From Thozetella sp. PMI_491 (taxonomy: Eukaryota > Ascomycota > Sordariomycetes > Chaetosphaeriales > Chaetosphaeriaceae): a stretch of DNA of 29,784 bases. The stretch spans positions 1-29,784 of the forward strand of contig MU270162.1 in the NCBI GenBank assembly GCA_021432635.1, written 5' to 3'. Below, in pieces: positions 1 to 10,639 of this stretch (position 1 is the stretch's first letter; each line of letters begins with the position of its first letter). The translations under genes and the position numbers were made by a program. The notes below the pieces were generated by a model. The model did no database searches. It was not told the origin of the DNA and saw only the letters and a program-made list of their open reading frames with translations.

Positions 1-619
1 CTTAAGATAAAAGAAAATAATTATTAGGGATAGTATTATTATCTAAAAAGCTCCTTAAGCCTTTTAAATTAAGGTTTCTTTGTCTAGTTAAGTCTAAACA
101 CTTATTCTTACCCTTTTTTATTCCTTATTACTTTTTGAAGTAAAGTATTAAATCTTTTTAATTTAAAATACTAACTCTTATTAAAATATATAACTAATAA
201 AATAGAAAATATATTAAATAGTATTTAATTTAGCTAGAAAAAGTTTTAAAAGAATAGTTTCTCTCTAGTTAAAGCTTAGATATTATTAACTTTTTAATTA
301 ATAACTTTAATTATAATTAAAAGGGTAAAAATATAACTTTTTCCTTAAAATATATAGACTATAAATATAATATTAAAAACTTTTTCTTTTCTAAGCTAAT
401 TCCTTGTATAATTACTTTAACTCTTTTTAAGAATTAGATTAATACTTTAAGTGTTAAGTATTAATTTAAAGGAAGCTTTTAAGAGTTAAGTAACTAGAGA
501 GATAAACTTTAACTTTATTTAATAGCTATTTATTATATATAGTATTATTATTACTATTAAATATATTTTAATTAAAGCTTTTACTATTATTATTTTTATT
601 ATTAAGGCTATTATTACTA

Positions 620-1760
620 TTTTTTACTCTCTTTATCTTATTAATATTAATACCTTTATTAATAATATTATTAGGCTTTACTAGTATCTTATTATCTTTT
701 ATAATAATTATTTTATTAACTTAGTTAAATTATTTTATTTTAGTTAAAGTATAAGTTTTAGATAAAAATACTTCTTTTAAAGTCTTAAAGTAATAGGCTT
801 TATTTATACTTATTTTATCTATTTTATAGAGTTTTTTTTATCTATATATTAGCTTTTAGCTTTATAACTTATTAATCTTATAAGTTAAGTTATAAATAAT
901 TATAAGGTACTTTAATACTACTTTTTATCTATTAAAGTGCTTTTTACCCTTAAAATATAACTATTAGATATTAGTTATCTTTTAATAAACTCTTATAAGT
1001 CTCTTTTATATAGCTTATATTATATTATTATTAATAGTTATAAGTCTTACTTTAAAAAAAATACTTCTTTTAATTAATAATATTATTAATATTATTATAG
1101 ATAGATTTTTAGTCTATTAGTCTTTAGGTTAATATATTATTTTTAATAAGTATTATAGACTATAGTTTAATTAGTAAATAATATATTTAATAAGTAGTTT
1201 ACTTATTCTTTAATATTATTATTTATTACTTTTACTAACTTATTAATAATTATTTAATACCCCTTTTTACTAATACTATTTACTTATAAATTATAGGGTA
1301 AGATAATAATTCTTTTAATTTTAAATCTTTTATAAGCTTTAATTATTTTACTCTTATTTTCTAAGCTATTATTTATAACTATTTTAACTAAGATTTTATA
1401 TCTTATAATAATATTATACTTAAGGTATTATACTACAATTCTTAAGGTTATTTTACTAATTAAAAAAGCTTTAGCTTAACTTATTAATCTATAGTAAAAT
1501 ATTAAGAGATTTATTTTACTTTAATTAATTAATAAGTATTAGATATTAATATATTAATAGTAAAATAAGTATAGAGTTAAAAAGATATAAATCTTTTTAT
1601 CCTTATATTACTTTAGATCTTACTTTTAGTATAGCTTATAAAACTAAACTTATATTTTAATATACTTATATAGTTTATACTAGTAATAATAATATTTAAT
1701 ATATCTATAAGTTAGTTTTTATCTTTAATATTTTATCTTAGTATAATATTATTATAAGAT
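620..1760 (-). pseudogene. Integrase remnant of element A
   Basis: Integrase would have inserted the cDNA of element A into chromosomes. The zinc-binding HHCC region is the part I can place. On the minus strand a Gly/Lys/Arg-type segment leads to a Tyr/Trp-rich stretch and then a Cys-x2-Cys pair, now TAT AAG CTA TAC, with codons at 1638-1640 and 1629-1631. The pair lies 268 codons downstream of the RNase H aspartate in the same frame, a normal distance for this family. The catalytic core should lie between about 620 and 1600. The translation there is collinear but too eroded for me to place the D, D and E residues, so the left limit is a guess. The protein cannot be made, as many in-frame stops are present. 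Confidence 0.55.
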
Positions 1761-2029
1761 TAACTCTTATTATTTAAGATTATTAATTATTTAATAGTAT
1801 AATATCTTATTTATCTTTTATAATTATAATATCTAGTTAAACACTATATATTTATAACTATTAATTTTTTCTTAATATAGTCTTAATTTATTTATACTTT
1901 ATAGTTTATAAAATAATATAAGGTAGTTAATAATAGCTTTATATTTTTTAGATTAGACTTTTATTAACCTATTTTATTATATTTATAAGATAGATATAGA
2001 TATAACTTTATATAAATAAATCTAAGTAT

Positions 2030-2460
2030 TTATAAAGTTATCTAAGTTATTTTTTACTTTTCTTTCTCTTTCGTTAAAAGTACTAAGAGGTTTTTAAGAT
2101 AATATATTTATTATAATATTCTTAACTCTTAGTATATATTTAATTATAAAATTAAAGTTATAAATCTATAAAATCTGTCTTATAAGAAGAGTATTAAGTA
2201 GGTCTAAGGATATCTTATTAAGCTAGTATATAAAGACTTTAATATCTATTTTAATTATAAAGTAAACTTTATATAGATATTATTATAGCTACTTAAATAT
2301 AACTAAAAGTCTATAATATTTATATTTAATAATATTATATTGTTTTTTAATATTTATTTAAAAACTACTTTTATACTAGTTAAAATATAAAAAGTCTTTA
2401 ACTAGTTATAATAATACTACTCCCTATCCTTTAAGACTTATATCTATATATAATATAATA
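2030..2460 (-). pseudogene. RNase H remnant of element A
   Basis: This is the RNase H domain that follows RT in Ty3/gypsy polyproteins and removes the RNA template. On the minus strand it opens with a V-D-x-S-L-x-G-x-G type motif whose aspartate codon GAT (2442-2444) is preserved. It continues with the family's conserved Tyr/Lys-rich central part. It closes with the H-x-x-G-x-x-N-x-x-x-D-x-L-S-R type motif (about 2085-2145), here recognisable as ILRVKNIIINILSQKP when the TAA is read as Gln. The frame is continuous with the RT F-x-D-D-I site 165 codons upstream. Stops in frame are RIP-type TAA/TAG. The charged stretch just after it (2030-2085) probably starts the linker to integrase. Confidence 0.7.
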
Positions 2461-2689
2461 TATCTATATCTTTTAAAATAGTCTAGGTTAATTAATATTA
2501 ATATAATAATAACTATTTATTTTAAGTCCTTTATAAACTTCTTTTAATTAAAGCTTTAATTAAATAGAATACTTTTCTTTTAAAAGTAGAAGAGTAGTTT
2601 TATAATTATTATAAAGTTAATAATCTATATATAATAAAATCTAATTATATTAAAAAAGTCTCTTACTTTTAAGATAGTTTAATAGTTAG

Positions 2690-3490
2690 GCTATTTAATA
2701 ATCTTAAAGACTTTAACTTAGGCAGAGCTATAGCTATATATTTTATAGATATACCCTAGGATTATTATTATATTATAATATTATTAGGATTTCTTTCTAG
2801 CTATTATTACTTTAATAAGCTTATAGTTTAATAAGGCTAAGTTAATATTATTAATATATTTTATAATATAATATTAGACTTTAAGTAATATAACTTTATT
2901 ATTATAGGTTATAGTTAAACATTTAATATAAATATTATTAAAGAAGGCTTTATAATTAAGTTAGTTATACTTTATAATAAGATATATATATAAAACAAGC
3001 TAATTAAAGTAGTAAATATTATTAGGTCTTTACTCTTTAGGTTTAATAAGACTTAATTATATCTAAAGAAGAGGTTTAAAAGAGATAAGAGTTTATATAT
3101 AATAAACTCTTTAAATAAGCTATCTACTTTTAATAGTAGGAATATATCTTTAATTATAATACTATTAATCCTTTATATATTATTAATAATCTATAAGCTA
3201 TTATTCTTCTTTTTTATAAGGAACTAGAAGTTTTTATATAAAGTATAACTCTTCTTAAAGACTTTTTAAGTAATATATTCCTTAAGTATCTTAATAACTT
3301 TATCTATAAGTACTAAGGATATTAGAATTAATCTTTTCTACTAGGCCTTATATAAAATAGTCTTAATATATTATAAAGAGATAACCTTAGGGTTAATTAT
3401 ACTTATATCTTTAAAGTTCTATACTAATACTTCTTCTTATATATAAAAAATATAAGTTAAAACCTTTTATTCATACCTAGTTAAACCTTA
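2690..3490 (-). pseudogene. Reverse transcriptase remnant of element A (F-x-D-D-I type)
   Basis: Read leftwards on the minus strand from 3490, the translation shows the RT blocks in order. First come a template-grip region with Lys-Lys-Lys-Asn and a following L-R-I-I-N-D type block (about 3137-3214), then a D-L-F-S-x-Y-D-Q type block (about 3000-3075), then the catalytic block now reading F-F-N-N-I (2931-2945). Both Asn are one G-to-A step from Asp. Then comes the conserved K-K-S plus G-Y-I thumb region (about 2740-2830). Phe in place of the usual Tyr before x-D-D marks a lineage apart from elements B and C. Between the L-P-Q-G type block and F-x-D-D the distance is about 40 nt, shorter than I expect from the family, and the frame shifts by one there, so a small deletion is likely. 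Confidence 0.75.
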
Positions 3491-3499
3491 AATACCTTT

Positions 3500-5460
3500 A
3501 AATATTTACTCTAATTACTTTAAAGTTAACCTTAAGCCTTTCTTAATCTTACTAAACTTTAATATAAAGAATTTATTATAAGGCAAGGTATTACCTCTTT
3601 ATTACTAGACTTTTTCCTTAGCTTTAATTAGCTTATTAAACTTCTAGTAAATATTACCTTTAAAGACTAAGCTATTACTTAGTTTATTATTAATAAGATA
3701 TACTTTCTTTCCCTTTCTTTTATATAATATATTAGTCTAGAGAATTATATTAGGAGGACTTTTTTCTTTTAGATTTTAAACCTCTTATAAATTAACTTAT
3801 ACTCCTTTAGTAAATCTAATAAGGCTAATACTATTAGATTTACCTCTTCTCTTTTATTATTCTTTCTTTTGTATAAATCTCTCTTACTAGCCTATATAAA
3901 CTAGTAAAGCTAAAGACTTTTAAAGTAAATAATAATAGACTTATTTAATAATCTTAACCTAAATAAATCTAATAAGCTCTTCCTTCTCTCTTACCTCTAC
4001 TTACTTTAAGACTTTTTTACTAATAAGTATCCTAATATACTTATTAATTAATATTTTCTTAAGATATTAGATTTTTCTTTTTAAGATAATAATTCCTTAC
4101 TAGTAATTATTATATAGATAATTATATTATTAAAAGCTATTAATACTTTAATTATAAGTATAAAATTATAGTTAAAAATAAGCTTTATTTCTATAAAAAA
4201 AGGTATTTTTAATAGTATTTTATAGCCTTTCTTTCTTAATAGGTTAATATAAAAGTAGATATTAACTTTATAGTTATTAAGCTAGACTATTTTTATTACT
4301 TTATTAAAGAAGGGATATATATCTCTATAGATAAACCTAAAGTAAGTATTAGTTATTATATATAAGGTCCTAAATTTTATAGCTAGGTTATAACTAATAA
4401 AATAAATCTTAAAGGTATAATTTAATAATACTTATATCTTATTATTATTTAAATAGTATTCTGCCTTATAATAAAGTATTAAAAAGCTATAAATCTTTTA
4501 AATACTTATTCTTTTAATCTAATTAAAATAGCCTTTTAGCTAAAAAGACTTTAATATATTACTATAAATTTATTAAATTTACTTTTATATATCTAGCTAA
4601 ATAACTTTCTTTATTAGCTAAAAGGTATTATTATATTAAAACTTATTTAATATAACCCTTATATCCTCTCTTAAGATAATTAATATAATTATAAACTAAA
4701 TATTATAATTAAAGACTTTAATAACTTACTTACTAGCTTTTTTTATAATATTATTACTAAGGTTAACTACTAATCTTAAATTAATTATTCTCTATTTTAA
4801 TAATAATCTAAGATTATAGGTAAACTTAAAGCTAAGTATAATTAAATCCCTTATAAAAACTTTAAGTTTTTAGTTTATAGCTATATTTAATAAGGCTTAA
4901 AATACCTTTTTTAGTTCTTTTTTATAAACTTTCTTATTAATTATTAGGTTAGTATTACTAACTTAAAACTTATAACTTATAAAAATACTTTTAGTTGGGA
5001 TATTATTAGGCTTAAATTAGTTAAAGCTAATAAATTAGTTTAGAATTAACTTTAATCCTTTCTCTTTAATAATACCTATTTTAATTTTTTTCTTATCTTT
5101 ATTATTACTTTTTACCTAACTTATTCTTTTCTACTTTATAGTAGTATTTACTTTAGTAATAAAAGTAGTATTAACCTTAGCTATTTTTACTATTAATATC
5201 TTAGTTTAATTATTTATTATACCTTGTTTATAAAAAGATATATTATACTCATCTCTATTATTTTAAATAATAATCTTATTAAGATTACTTATACTTAGAA
5301 CTTAAGCATATTATTAATAAGTATTATAGTAAATTATCCTATAATTAGACCTATAAGGTCTTTAAATAAACTAGTCTAATAGGTTTAAATCTTATAGTTT
5401 TTATTCTTAACTAGCTACTTTTATTATATTTAAAAATTACTTATCTTAAAGGGTAGTATA
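3500..5460 (-). pseudogene. Probable pre-RT linker, protease and gag region of element A
   Basis: From 4090 down to 3500 the minus-strand translation is rich in Lys, Arg and Glu. It ends in a segment resembling the conserved block that precedes RT in this fungal gypsy lineage (a P-H-D-E-x-x-x-P-K-F type motif at about 3540-3600, Pro and His now Leu and Tyr). From about 4090 to 5460 minus-strand coding character persists, with long runs broken only by TAA/TAG. I could not identify a zinc knuckle or the protease D-S/T-G. Calling it gag/protease rests on position upstream of RT, not on motifs. The 5' limit is set only by the start of an almost pure A/T stretch near 5480. Confidence 0.4.
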
Positions 5461-6621
5461 ATAAGGAATATTCTTATAATATATATTTCTTTATTTATTT
5501 TTAGTATTTTATATATAATATTTAAGTAAATTTAAATATTATATATATAAAATATATATTTTTTAATATATTATATAATCTTAATAAGATAATAAACTAA
5601 ATAATAAATATATTTATTATTATAGATTATTTTATATTTTAAAATAATATAGTTAGTTTTTTTATAATAAAAATATTTAACACTAGGTTATTAAAAGCTT
5701 TTATAGTTCTAAGCTATTATTAAGTACTTTTTAAGGTTTAATTTATTATTATAATTAAAATTATAAGCTATAGTATTTACTTAAACCCTTTTACCTTTAA
5801 TTATAAATCATTCTTAAAGCTTTTTTATATTAATTTTTAATTAGCTAAACTTATTTATTAAATAATTAATAATATCTAGCTTTTTTAACCTATTATTAAG
5901 TTAAGCTTTAAATACTTTAGTAATAACCTTAATAAGATTTTACTCCTCTTAAAGTAAAGGTTAGCTTTAACTAGGCGATTTTTAAGTCTTTTTTTATATT
6001 TATAATAGTAGGTAAATCTATTAATAATCTTATTATTTTTTAAGTTTCTTTTCTTACTTTTCTTTATTATAGTTATTAATTAAATACTTAAGTTTATTAT
6101 AAAATATATCTTAGATTTAAAAAATTAACTTATCTATACTTATTCTTAAGATAAAATATAGGTAAGATTTTATATTTATTTTAACTATTAATATAAAAGG
6201 TCTAACCTTTAATAATATCTTTAGCTTTTAAAATATAATACTAAAAGACATATATCTTTTTTTTTAAAATATAGTTAGACTTAATATATAATAAATAAAG
6301 TTAAAGTTAGTTAAGTAATAAGTTATATCTATACTATTAAAAATTAGTAATATTAAAGCCTTAAAAAATAATAATAGCTAGCCTATCCTTTTATAATAGA
6401 TAAAATTATAAATAAAATAACTCTTAACCTGTTTTAAGTTAAGCTTATTATCTTTTAAAAACTCTTTTATTATAAAATAGTCTAATATTTATTAGCTTTA
6501 AATAATAATAGTTATAACTTTTAAATCCTTTAACTTTAACTAAGAGGATATATTTAATAATATATAAGTATTAAGTTCTTTTATTTTAATAATATAATTT
6601 TAAGTAATCTTAAAGGATAAG
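5461..6621. other. Unassigned AT-rich stretch between element A and element B
   Basis: The first 200 bases (about 5481-5660) are nearly pure A and T with TATATA-rich runs. The rest has faint minus-strand coding flavour: a Lys/Arg-rich translation at about 5850-6080, broken by RIP-type stops. I recognise no domain. It may hold the 5' LTR and leader of element A or another element fragment. Base 6621 was contiguous with base 17445 (allowing for one ATTAT) before element B inserted. Confidence 0.35.
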
Positions 6622-6626
6622 ATTAT
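6622..6626. repeat. Target site duplication of element B, left copy (ATTAT)
   Basis: ATTAT lies immediately before the 5' LTR and is repeated exactly at 17440-17444 after the 3' LTR. Five bases is the usual duplication length for Ty3/gypsy integrase. The site sits in an ATT-repeat context (GATTATTATTATTATAG), so on its own it would be weak. It coincides with the ends of two LTRs of identical length. Confidence 0.8.
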
Positions 6627-6935
6627 TATTATTATAGCTACTAGCCCTAACTATAGATTAGACTATCTACTACAAGTATATAGACAAATAAATAGCTACA
6701 ATTACCTAGTAGCTACCTAGCCACTAATCTCTATACAGCTATATATATTAAGATTATAACAAGTAAAAGAGCTATAAATACCTAGAGGCCTTAACCCCCT
6801 AGATATACCCCTAATTAAAGCTAAAGAGTAGTTATATTACCTTTTTCTCCCTAATCTTTATCTTAGAGTCTTTAGTTACTTATCTAAAATATAGTTAACT
6901 AGCCCTATTATTACCTTATAAAGCTTATTATAATA
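6627..6935 (+). repeat. 5' LTR of element B (309 bp)
   Basis: It aligns end to end with 17131-17439 at the same length. It starts TATT, against an expected TG start that RIP would turn into TA, and ends ATA, from an expected ACA. Differences from the 3' copy are almost all C/T or A/G transitions. One exception is T at 6629 against G at 17133. This copy keeps six CpA and no TpG that I can find, the opposite of its partner. It would have carried the promoter, but no TATA box stands out in such AT-rich DNA. Confidence 0.93.
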
Positions 6936-7499
6936 CTACTTTAAGATTTAAAACAATATAATTAGAAAGCTTAGAATATCCCACCCTTACAGACAACCTA
7001 TACTAAGCTTTATAAAGCTGTTTTATAATAGAACAATCCTAGCTTTAAGGAGCTACTGATTATTACTTATACCAAGTATTAACTATATCTAGTCTAACTA
7101 GCTAGATTATAATCCTACTAGTATTAATTTATACCCCCTTTCTCTAATTTAATTTACTAATAAGTAAGTGATAAAACTATTAACTTATAACTAATACCCT
7201 AATTATAACTAGTATTATTTCTTCCTTACTTTCTCTGTTTTTATATATTCTTATGCTTAATCTCTATTATATATATATATATAAGAGGAAGCCCTATAAA
7301 TACTTATTATATAATATAAGAGTGATATATTATAAACCCCTTTTCTTTCTCTAAGCCTTAATTATATTATTCTTTACTCTAGGGAACCCTTCTTATATAT
7401 AAGAATAGCTTTAAGAGAACCCTTATATAGAGCTATAAGCTTACTGTTAGGAGGTATCTTTATTTGCCCCTTTACTATTGTATTAATCCCTTTAAAGGA
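6936..7499 (+). other. Leader of element B, between 5' LTR and gag
   Basis: No domain is seen in this stretch. The primer binding site should start near 6936, but the bases there (CTACTTTAAGATTT) do not convincingly match a tRNA 3' end after RIP. A TA-dinucleotide run occurs at about 7268-7281. One ATG lies at about 7253, too far from recognisable gag to be chosen as its start. Confidence 0.5.
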
Positions 7500-8960
7500 T
7501 AATATCCCTTTAATATATAGATTCCTTATCTTAAAGGATAATTATTAGAGCTATACTAAGTATTAAATATATTAAAAGTAGTAGAAAGCTGTTATAAAAG
7601 ACATAGCACTATTAGATATTATTAATAGTAAGTAGCTTTCCACTAAGATTTAAGACTATATTATAAAGCTCTTAATATAGCTCTTAAGACTAATAGTTAA
7701 AGGCTAAAGTAAGCTTATAAAGCTTATATATAACAACTTAATCGACTAGATCCTTATATACCTTATTATAAAAGAACTATTATTAGCCTTAATAATAATA
7801 GGTAAATATTATAAAGACTAGATAATAAAGCTACTATAGTTATTATATATAGTATAAAACTAGCTCTCCTTTTGCTTTAACTAGTAAGTTACACTAAAAG
7901 ATTAAGTCTATTCTTTAAAAGCCTTTATAACTAACTCTTTAATATAATAATATAATTAGACACTATTTAGTAAAGAAGTACTATCTCTAGATTAATAATA
8001 AGTACTTATAATATTAAACTAACCTAAAACTATCTCTAACCGCTCCTATCTAAAAGACCTATAAATAAGAAAGAGTCTAGACTATAAGGACTAGAAAATC
8101 TAGATTAAAAACAAACTAATAATAAATTAGGTAATCTTCTCTATTAAAGTGGAAAAAATAGCTTATATTATTAGCTAGACTACTAGTATAACAGTATAAT
8201 AATTATACCTATAAATAGCTTAAGGTATAATTAATCTCTTTATAGATTTTATAGAGTTATTAGACTTTTTTAATACCTATTTCTCTAATTAAATAAAGAA
8301 ATAAATAGCTTATATAAAACTTAAATATATATAATTTATAAAAGGCTTTAATTTTAACAAGTTTATTATAGAGTTTATAACCTAAGTATAATATATTAAA
8401 CTATATAAAAAAAACTAGAAAGAAACTCTATATAAAATACTTTATATAAACCTTAGGAAAGCTATAATTAACTAATATAATAATATTATAATACTATTCT
8501 AAGAATATATTATAATAGTTAAAAAACATGCCTTTCTAGACTAATAAAAGTATAAGCAGGTAGCTTACTACTAGTAAAGTACCCTCTAGTAAATAAAAAC
8601 CCCTAGATTAATATTATATATAACTCTATTTCCTGTCTAACCCTATAGAGGAATATCTTACCTAAAACCCTTTATACCCCTAGTAAAGGCTACTCTTTAA
8701 TTAATAGCACTAATTAAACACTGTTTTAACTATAATTAACCTAGCTATAAGGCTATAATATACCCTAAGTTAAAACAACTCAGACTAATTATATAAATCC
8801 TAAAGCTTAGTAAAGATAATAATAACAACGTCTTAAGAGAGGATTAAGAGGAATAATTGACTAGTAATAGTATTAGAAGCTCTAATTATAACTTATTAAA
8901 CTAATAGGCTAAAAGTAAGCCTTTATCCTAGCTGTTATTATAGTATTAATAAGAGTTAAT
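7500..8960 (+). pseudogene. Gag remnant of element B with CCHC zinc knuckle
   Basis: Gag forms the virus-like particle that packages element RNA. The plus-strand translation is collinear from about 7500. A capsid-like region at 8230-8540 includes an F-F-N-T-Y-F motif (phase set by codon 8272). A basic, Pro-containing linker follows, then a nucleic-acid-binding zinc knuckle at 8722-8763. Its positions fit C-x2-C-x4-H-x4-C: the first Cys is still TGT, while the second Cys codon is TAT, the His codon TAT and the last Cys codon TAC, each one RIP transition from TGT, CAT/CAC and TGC. The capsid motif and the knuckle share a frame. After the knuckle an acidic, Asn/Ser-rich tail runs towards the protease. 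The true start codon is not visible. Confidence 0.8.
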
Positions 8961-8989
8961 CTTAACCTTATATATTTAATTAGGGGGAA

Positions 8990-9940
8990 GTAACTAATAA
9001 TACTTATAAAGCTTTTATTTATAAGTATAATACTATAATTTAATACTCTAGTTAATACTAGAGTTAATCTTTACCTTTTACTATAACTAAACCTTATTAA
9101 ACAAGTTATTAAACAGCTAAGAGTATAATATTAAAAGCTATTAAAACTAATCCTTATTAAAGGCTTTAATAAAGTCTTATCTTAAAAGATCTCTAACACT
9201 TTAATAGTCTACTTATTAGTAGATTATTATAAGCTTTTAAATTAATTACTATTAAAGCTAATAATAAGGTATAAGTTAATTATAGGTAATAAATTCCTAA
9301 AGGAATACTATATTATTATTATACTATATAATTATAAGATCTACTAGCTTTTTACCTCTCTACCTATATATAATATCTTTAATATTATCCTTCCCCCTTA
9401 TATAAAGCCCTTATATATAAGGATAAACTACTAGTATAATATTAAATATTATACCCTAGCTTAAAATTATAACAAGAAGTACTAATTAGACAGGTATTAC
9501 TTAGGATAAATATTTATAATTTAAAGAGTATCTTTAGACTTTAAACCTATAAATAAATTTAATTACTACTCTTTAGCTATAAATAAACCTATTATAAGGA
9601 TAAAATATACTTATAGTTATTCTTAGGACAATAATCTTAAAAAGATAGAGTATTATCTTAAGAATAAGCTTTATATACTACTATCTCTACTATAAAAGCT
9701 ACTAAAGGCAAAGAATTAACTATCTCTTATCTCCCTATCCTTAATTAATATAGTTAGATTTAAAAGGGAATAGTTATAGATAAAGAATAATATAGATCTA
9801 GACTACTTTATTAAAACTATCTTTTTAAACGAGATTAATACTATAATTTAAAATAAAAGACTAGAGACTCTTCCTAGCAAACCTAAAATAGAGAAGTTAG
9901 TCTATAAGTACTAGTTAAACTATCTTATAGATCTAACCCT
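8990..9940 (+). pseudogene. Aspartic protease region of element B
   Basis: The retroviral-type protease cuts the polyprotein. The active-site block lies at 9048-9068, where the codons CTA GTT AAT ACT AGA GTT AAT read L-V-N-T-R-V-N. One G-to-A or C-to-T step at three codons gives the expected L-V-D-T-G-A-N/D pattern, with the catalytic aspartate codon at 9054-9056. Its phase equals that of RT and integrase and is one base behind gag. Downstream, hydrophobic segments around 9230-9420 fit the protease fold (an L-I-I-G-N-x-F-L block near 9280-9300). The 9480-9940 part, a linker to RT, has coding character but no motif I recognise. Stops are all TAA/TAG. Confidence 0.65.
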
Positions 9941-9949
9941 CTTTTTCTC

Positions 9950-10534
9950 CTACTAGTAATCTAACGAGCTACCCCTAGATAATTAATAAGGTAAGATTAA
10001 AATTAACTTAACCACTCTTTTTAAGATTAAGATATATCTATTATATAAAATAAGTATAGACCAGTTAAAGTATATATAAGACTATTTAATAAAGAGCTAC
10101 TAAAAAGGCTTTATTATATATAGTAAAGTATTTATAGTATTACTTATCCTTATTATTAAAAAACCCTATAAAAGATAATATTTTTATATAAACTATAAGT
10201 GTTTTAATACTATTTTTAAGAAGAATATCTTCCCCCTACCCTTAATTAATAAAATACTAGACTAGATCTCTTATATAAAGGTCTTTATAAAGCTAGATAT
10301 TTAATAAGTATTTTATTAGATTAAGCTTTATCCTAACTTTATTAATCTAACTATATTTTAAACTAGGTTTAATATATTTATATACTAGGTTATATTATTT
10401 AGCTTAATTAATAAATTAATAGTTTTTTAAGCCTATATTAATAAGGTATTAAACAACTTATTAAACATTTATTATACTATTTATATAAATAATATATTAA
10501 TCTACTTTAATTATCTAAAAGATTATAATAACTA
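9950..10534 (+). pseudogene. Reverse transcriptase of element B, 5' part (up to the MULE insertion)
   Basis: RT copies element RNA into DNA. In order I see a K-G-F-I block followed by K-K-P (about 10105-10165), an N-x-K-x-F-N-T-I-x-K-x-x-x-P-L-P-L-I block (about 10190-10250), an F-x-K-L-D-I-x-x-x-F block (about 10280-10315), an R-F block with F-x-L-x-N-x-x-x-x-F-Q (about 10360-10430), and the catalytic site at 10482-10493. That site now reads Y-I-N-N and is one G-to-A step per codon from Y-I-D-D. The reading frame is cut 41 bases later by the MULE and resumes in the same phase at 13975, because insert plus duplication total 3432 bases, a multiple of three. Stops are RIP-type. Confidence 0.88.
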
Positions 10535-10542
10535 TATATAAT
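10535..10542. repeat. Target site duplication of the MULE, left copy (TATATAAT)
   Basis: TATATAAT abuts the left terminal inverted repeat and recurs exactly at 13967-13974 next to the right one. Eight to eleven bases is usual for Mutator-like elements. The low-complexity sequence weakens it as lone evidence, but it sits exactly at both inverted-repeat ends inside a split RT gene. Confidence 0.8.
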
Positions 10543-10639
10543 AGGAATTACTAGGGACATATAACAAATTACTATAGATATATAATCTTATAGATATATA
10601 ATAGTTTTACTACTTTTTATTAACCTAAATTTTTAATGT
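10543..10639 (+). repeat. Left terminal inverted repeat of the MULE (97 bp)
   Basis: It pairs base for base with the reverse complement of 13870-13966. Five mismatches are seen, all transitions. The first base here is A where the partner implies G. That G-to-A is exactly what RIP makes at a CpA created by the flanking target base on the other strand. The arm contains an internal direct repeat, TATAGATATATAAT, twice within about 35 bases, possibly transposase binding sites (inference). Confidence 0.93.

Larger units (their letters stand above)
1..5460 (-). mobile_element. Element A: heavily RIP-mutated Ty3/gypsy retrotransposon, 3' end cut by window edge
   Basis: Read on the minus strand, this stretch carries in order a probable gag/protease part, RT, RNase H and integrase, the domain order of Ty3/gypsy elements. 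Three markers share one codon phase: the RT F-x-D-D-I site (2931-2945), the first RNase H aspartate codon (2442-2444) and the integrase C-x2-C codons (1629-1640). So there are no net indels between them. TAA/TAG codons interrupt the frame throughout, as expected from C-to-T change at CAA, CAG and TGG codons. CpA and TpG are reduced to a handful in the first 2 kb, making this among the most strongly mutated parts of the window. No LTR could be paired because the 3' end lies beyond base 1. The right limit is approximate. The lineage differs from B and C. Confidence 0.75.

Noticed and set aside
5850..6080. Lys/Arg-rich minus-strand translation as a possible LINE or gag protein
   Set aside because: No motif supports any family. 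Basic composition is expected where AAA/AAG dominate in AT-rich DNA.
6936..6960. Possible primer binding site of element B
   Set aside because: No convincing match to a tRNA 3' end after allowing C-to-T and G-to-A. Would need the tRNA set of the organism.
10543..10570. Reading the MULE as a Tc1/mariner or pogo element with a TA duplication
   Set aside because: A TA lies on both sides of the inner GGGACAT, but the inverted repeat extends eight to nine bases further out and ends at an 8-bp duplication. The transposase blocks fit MULE.
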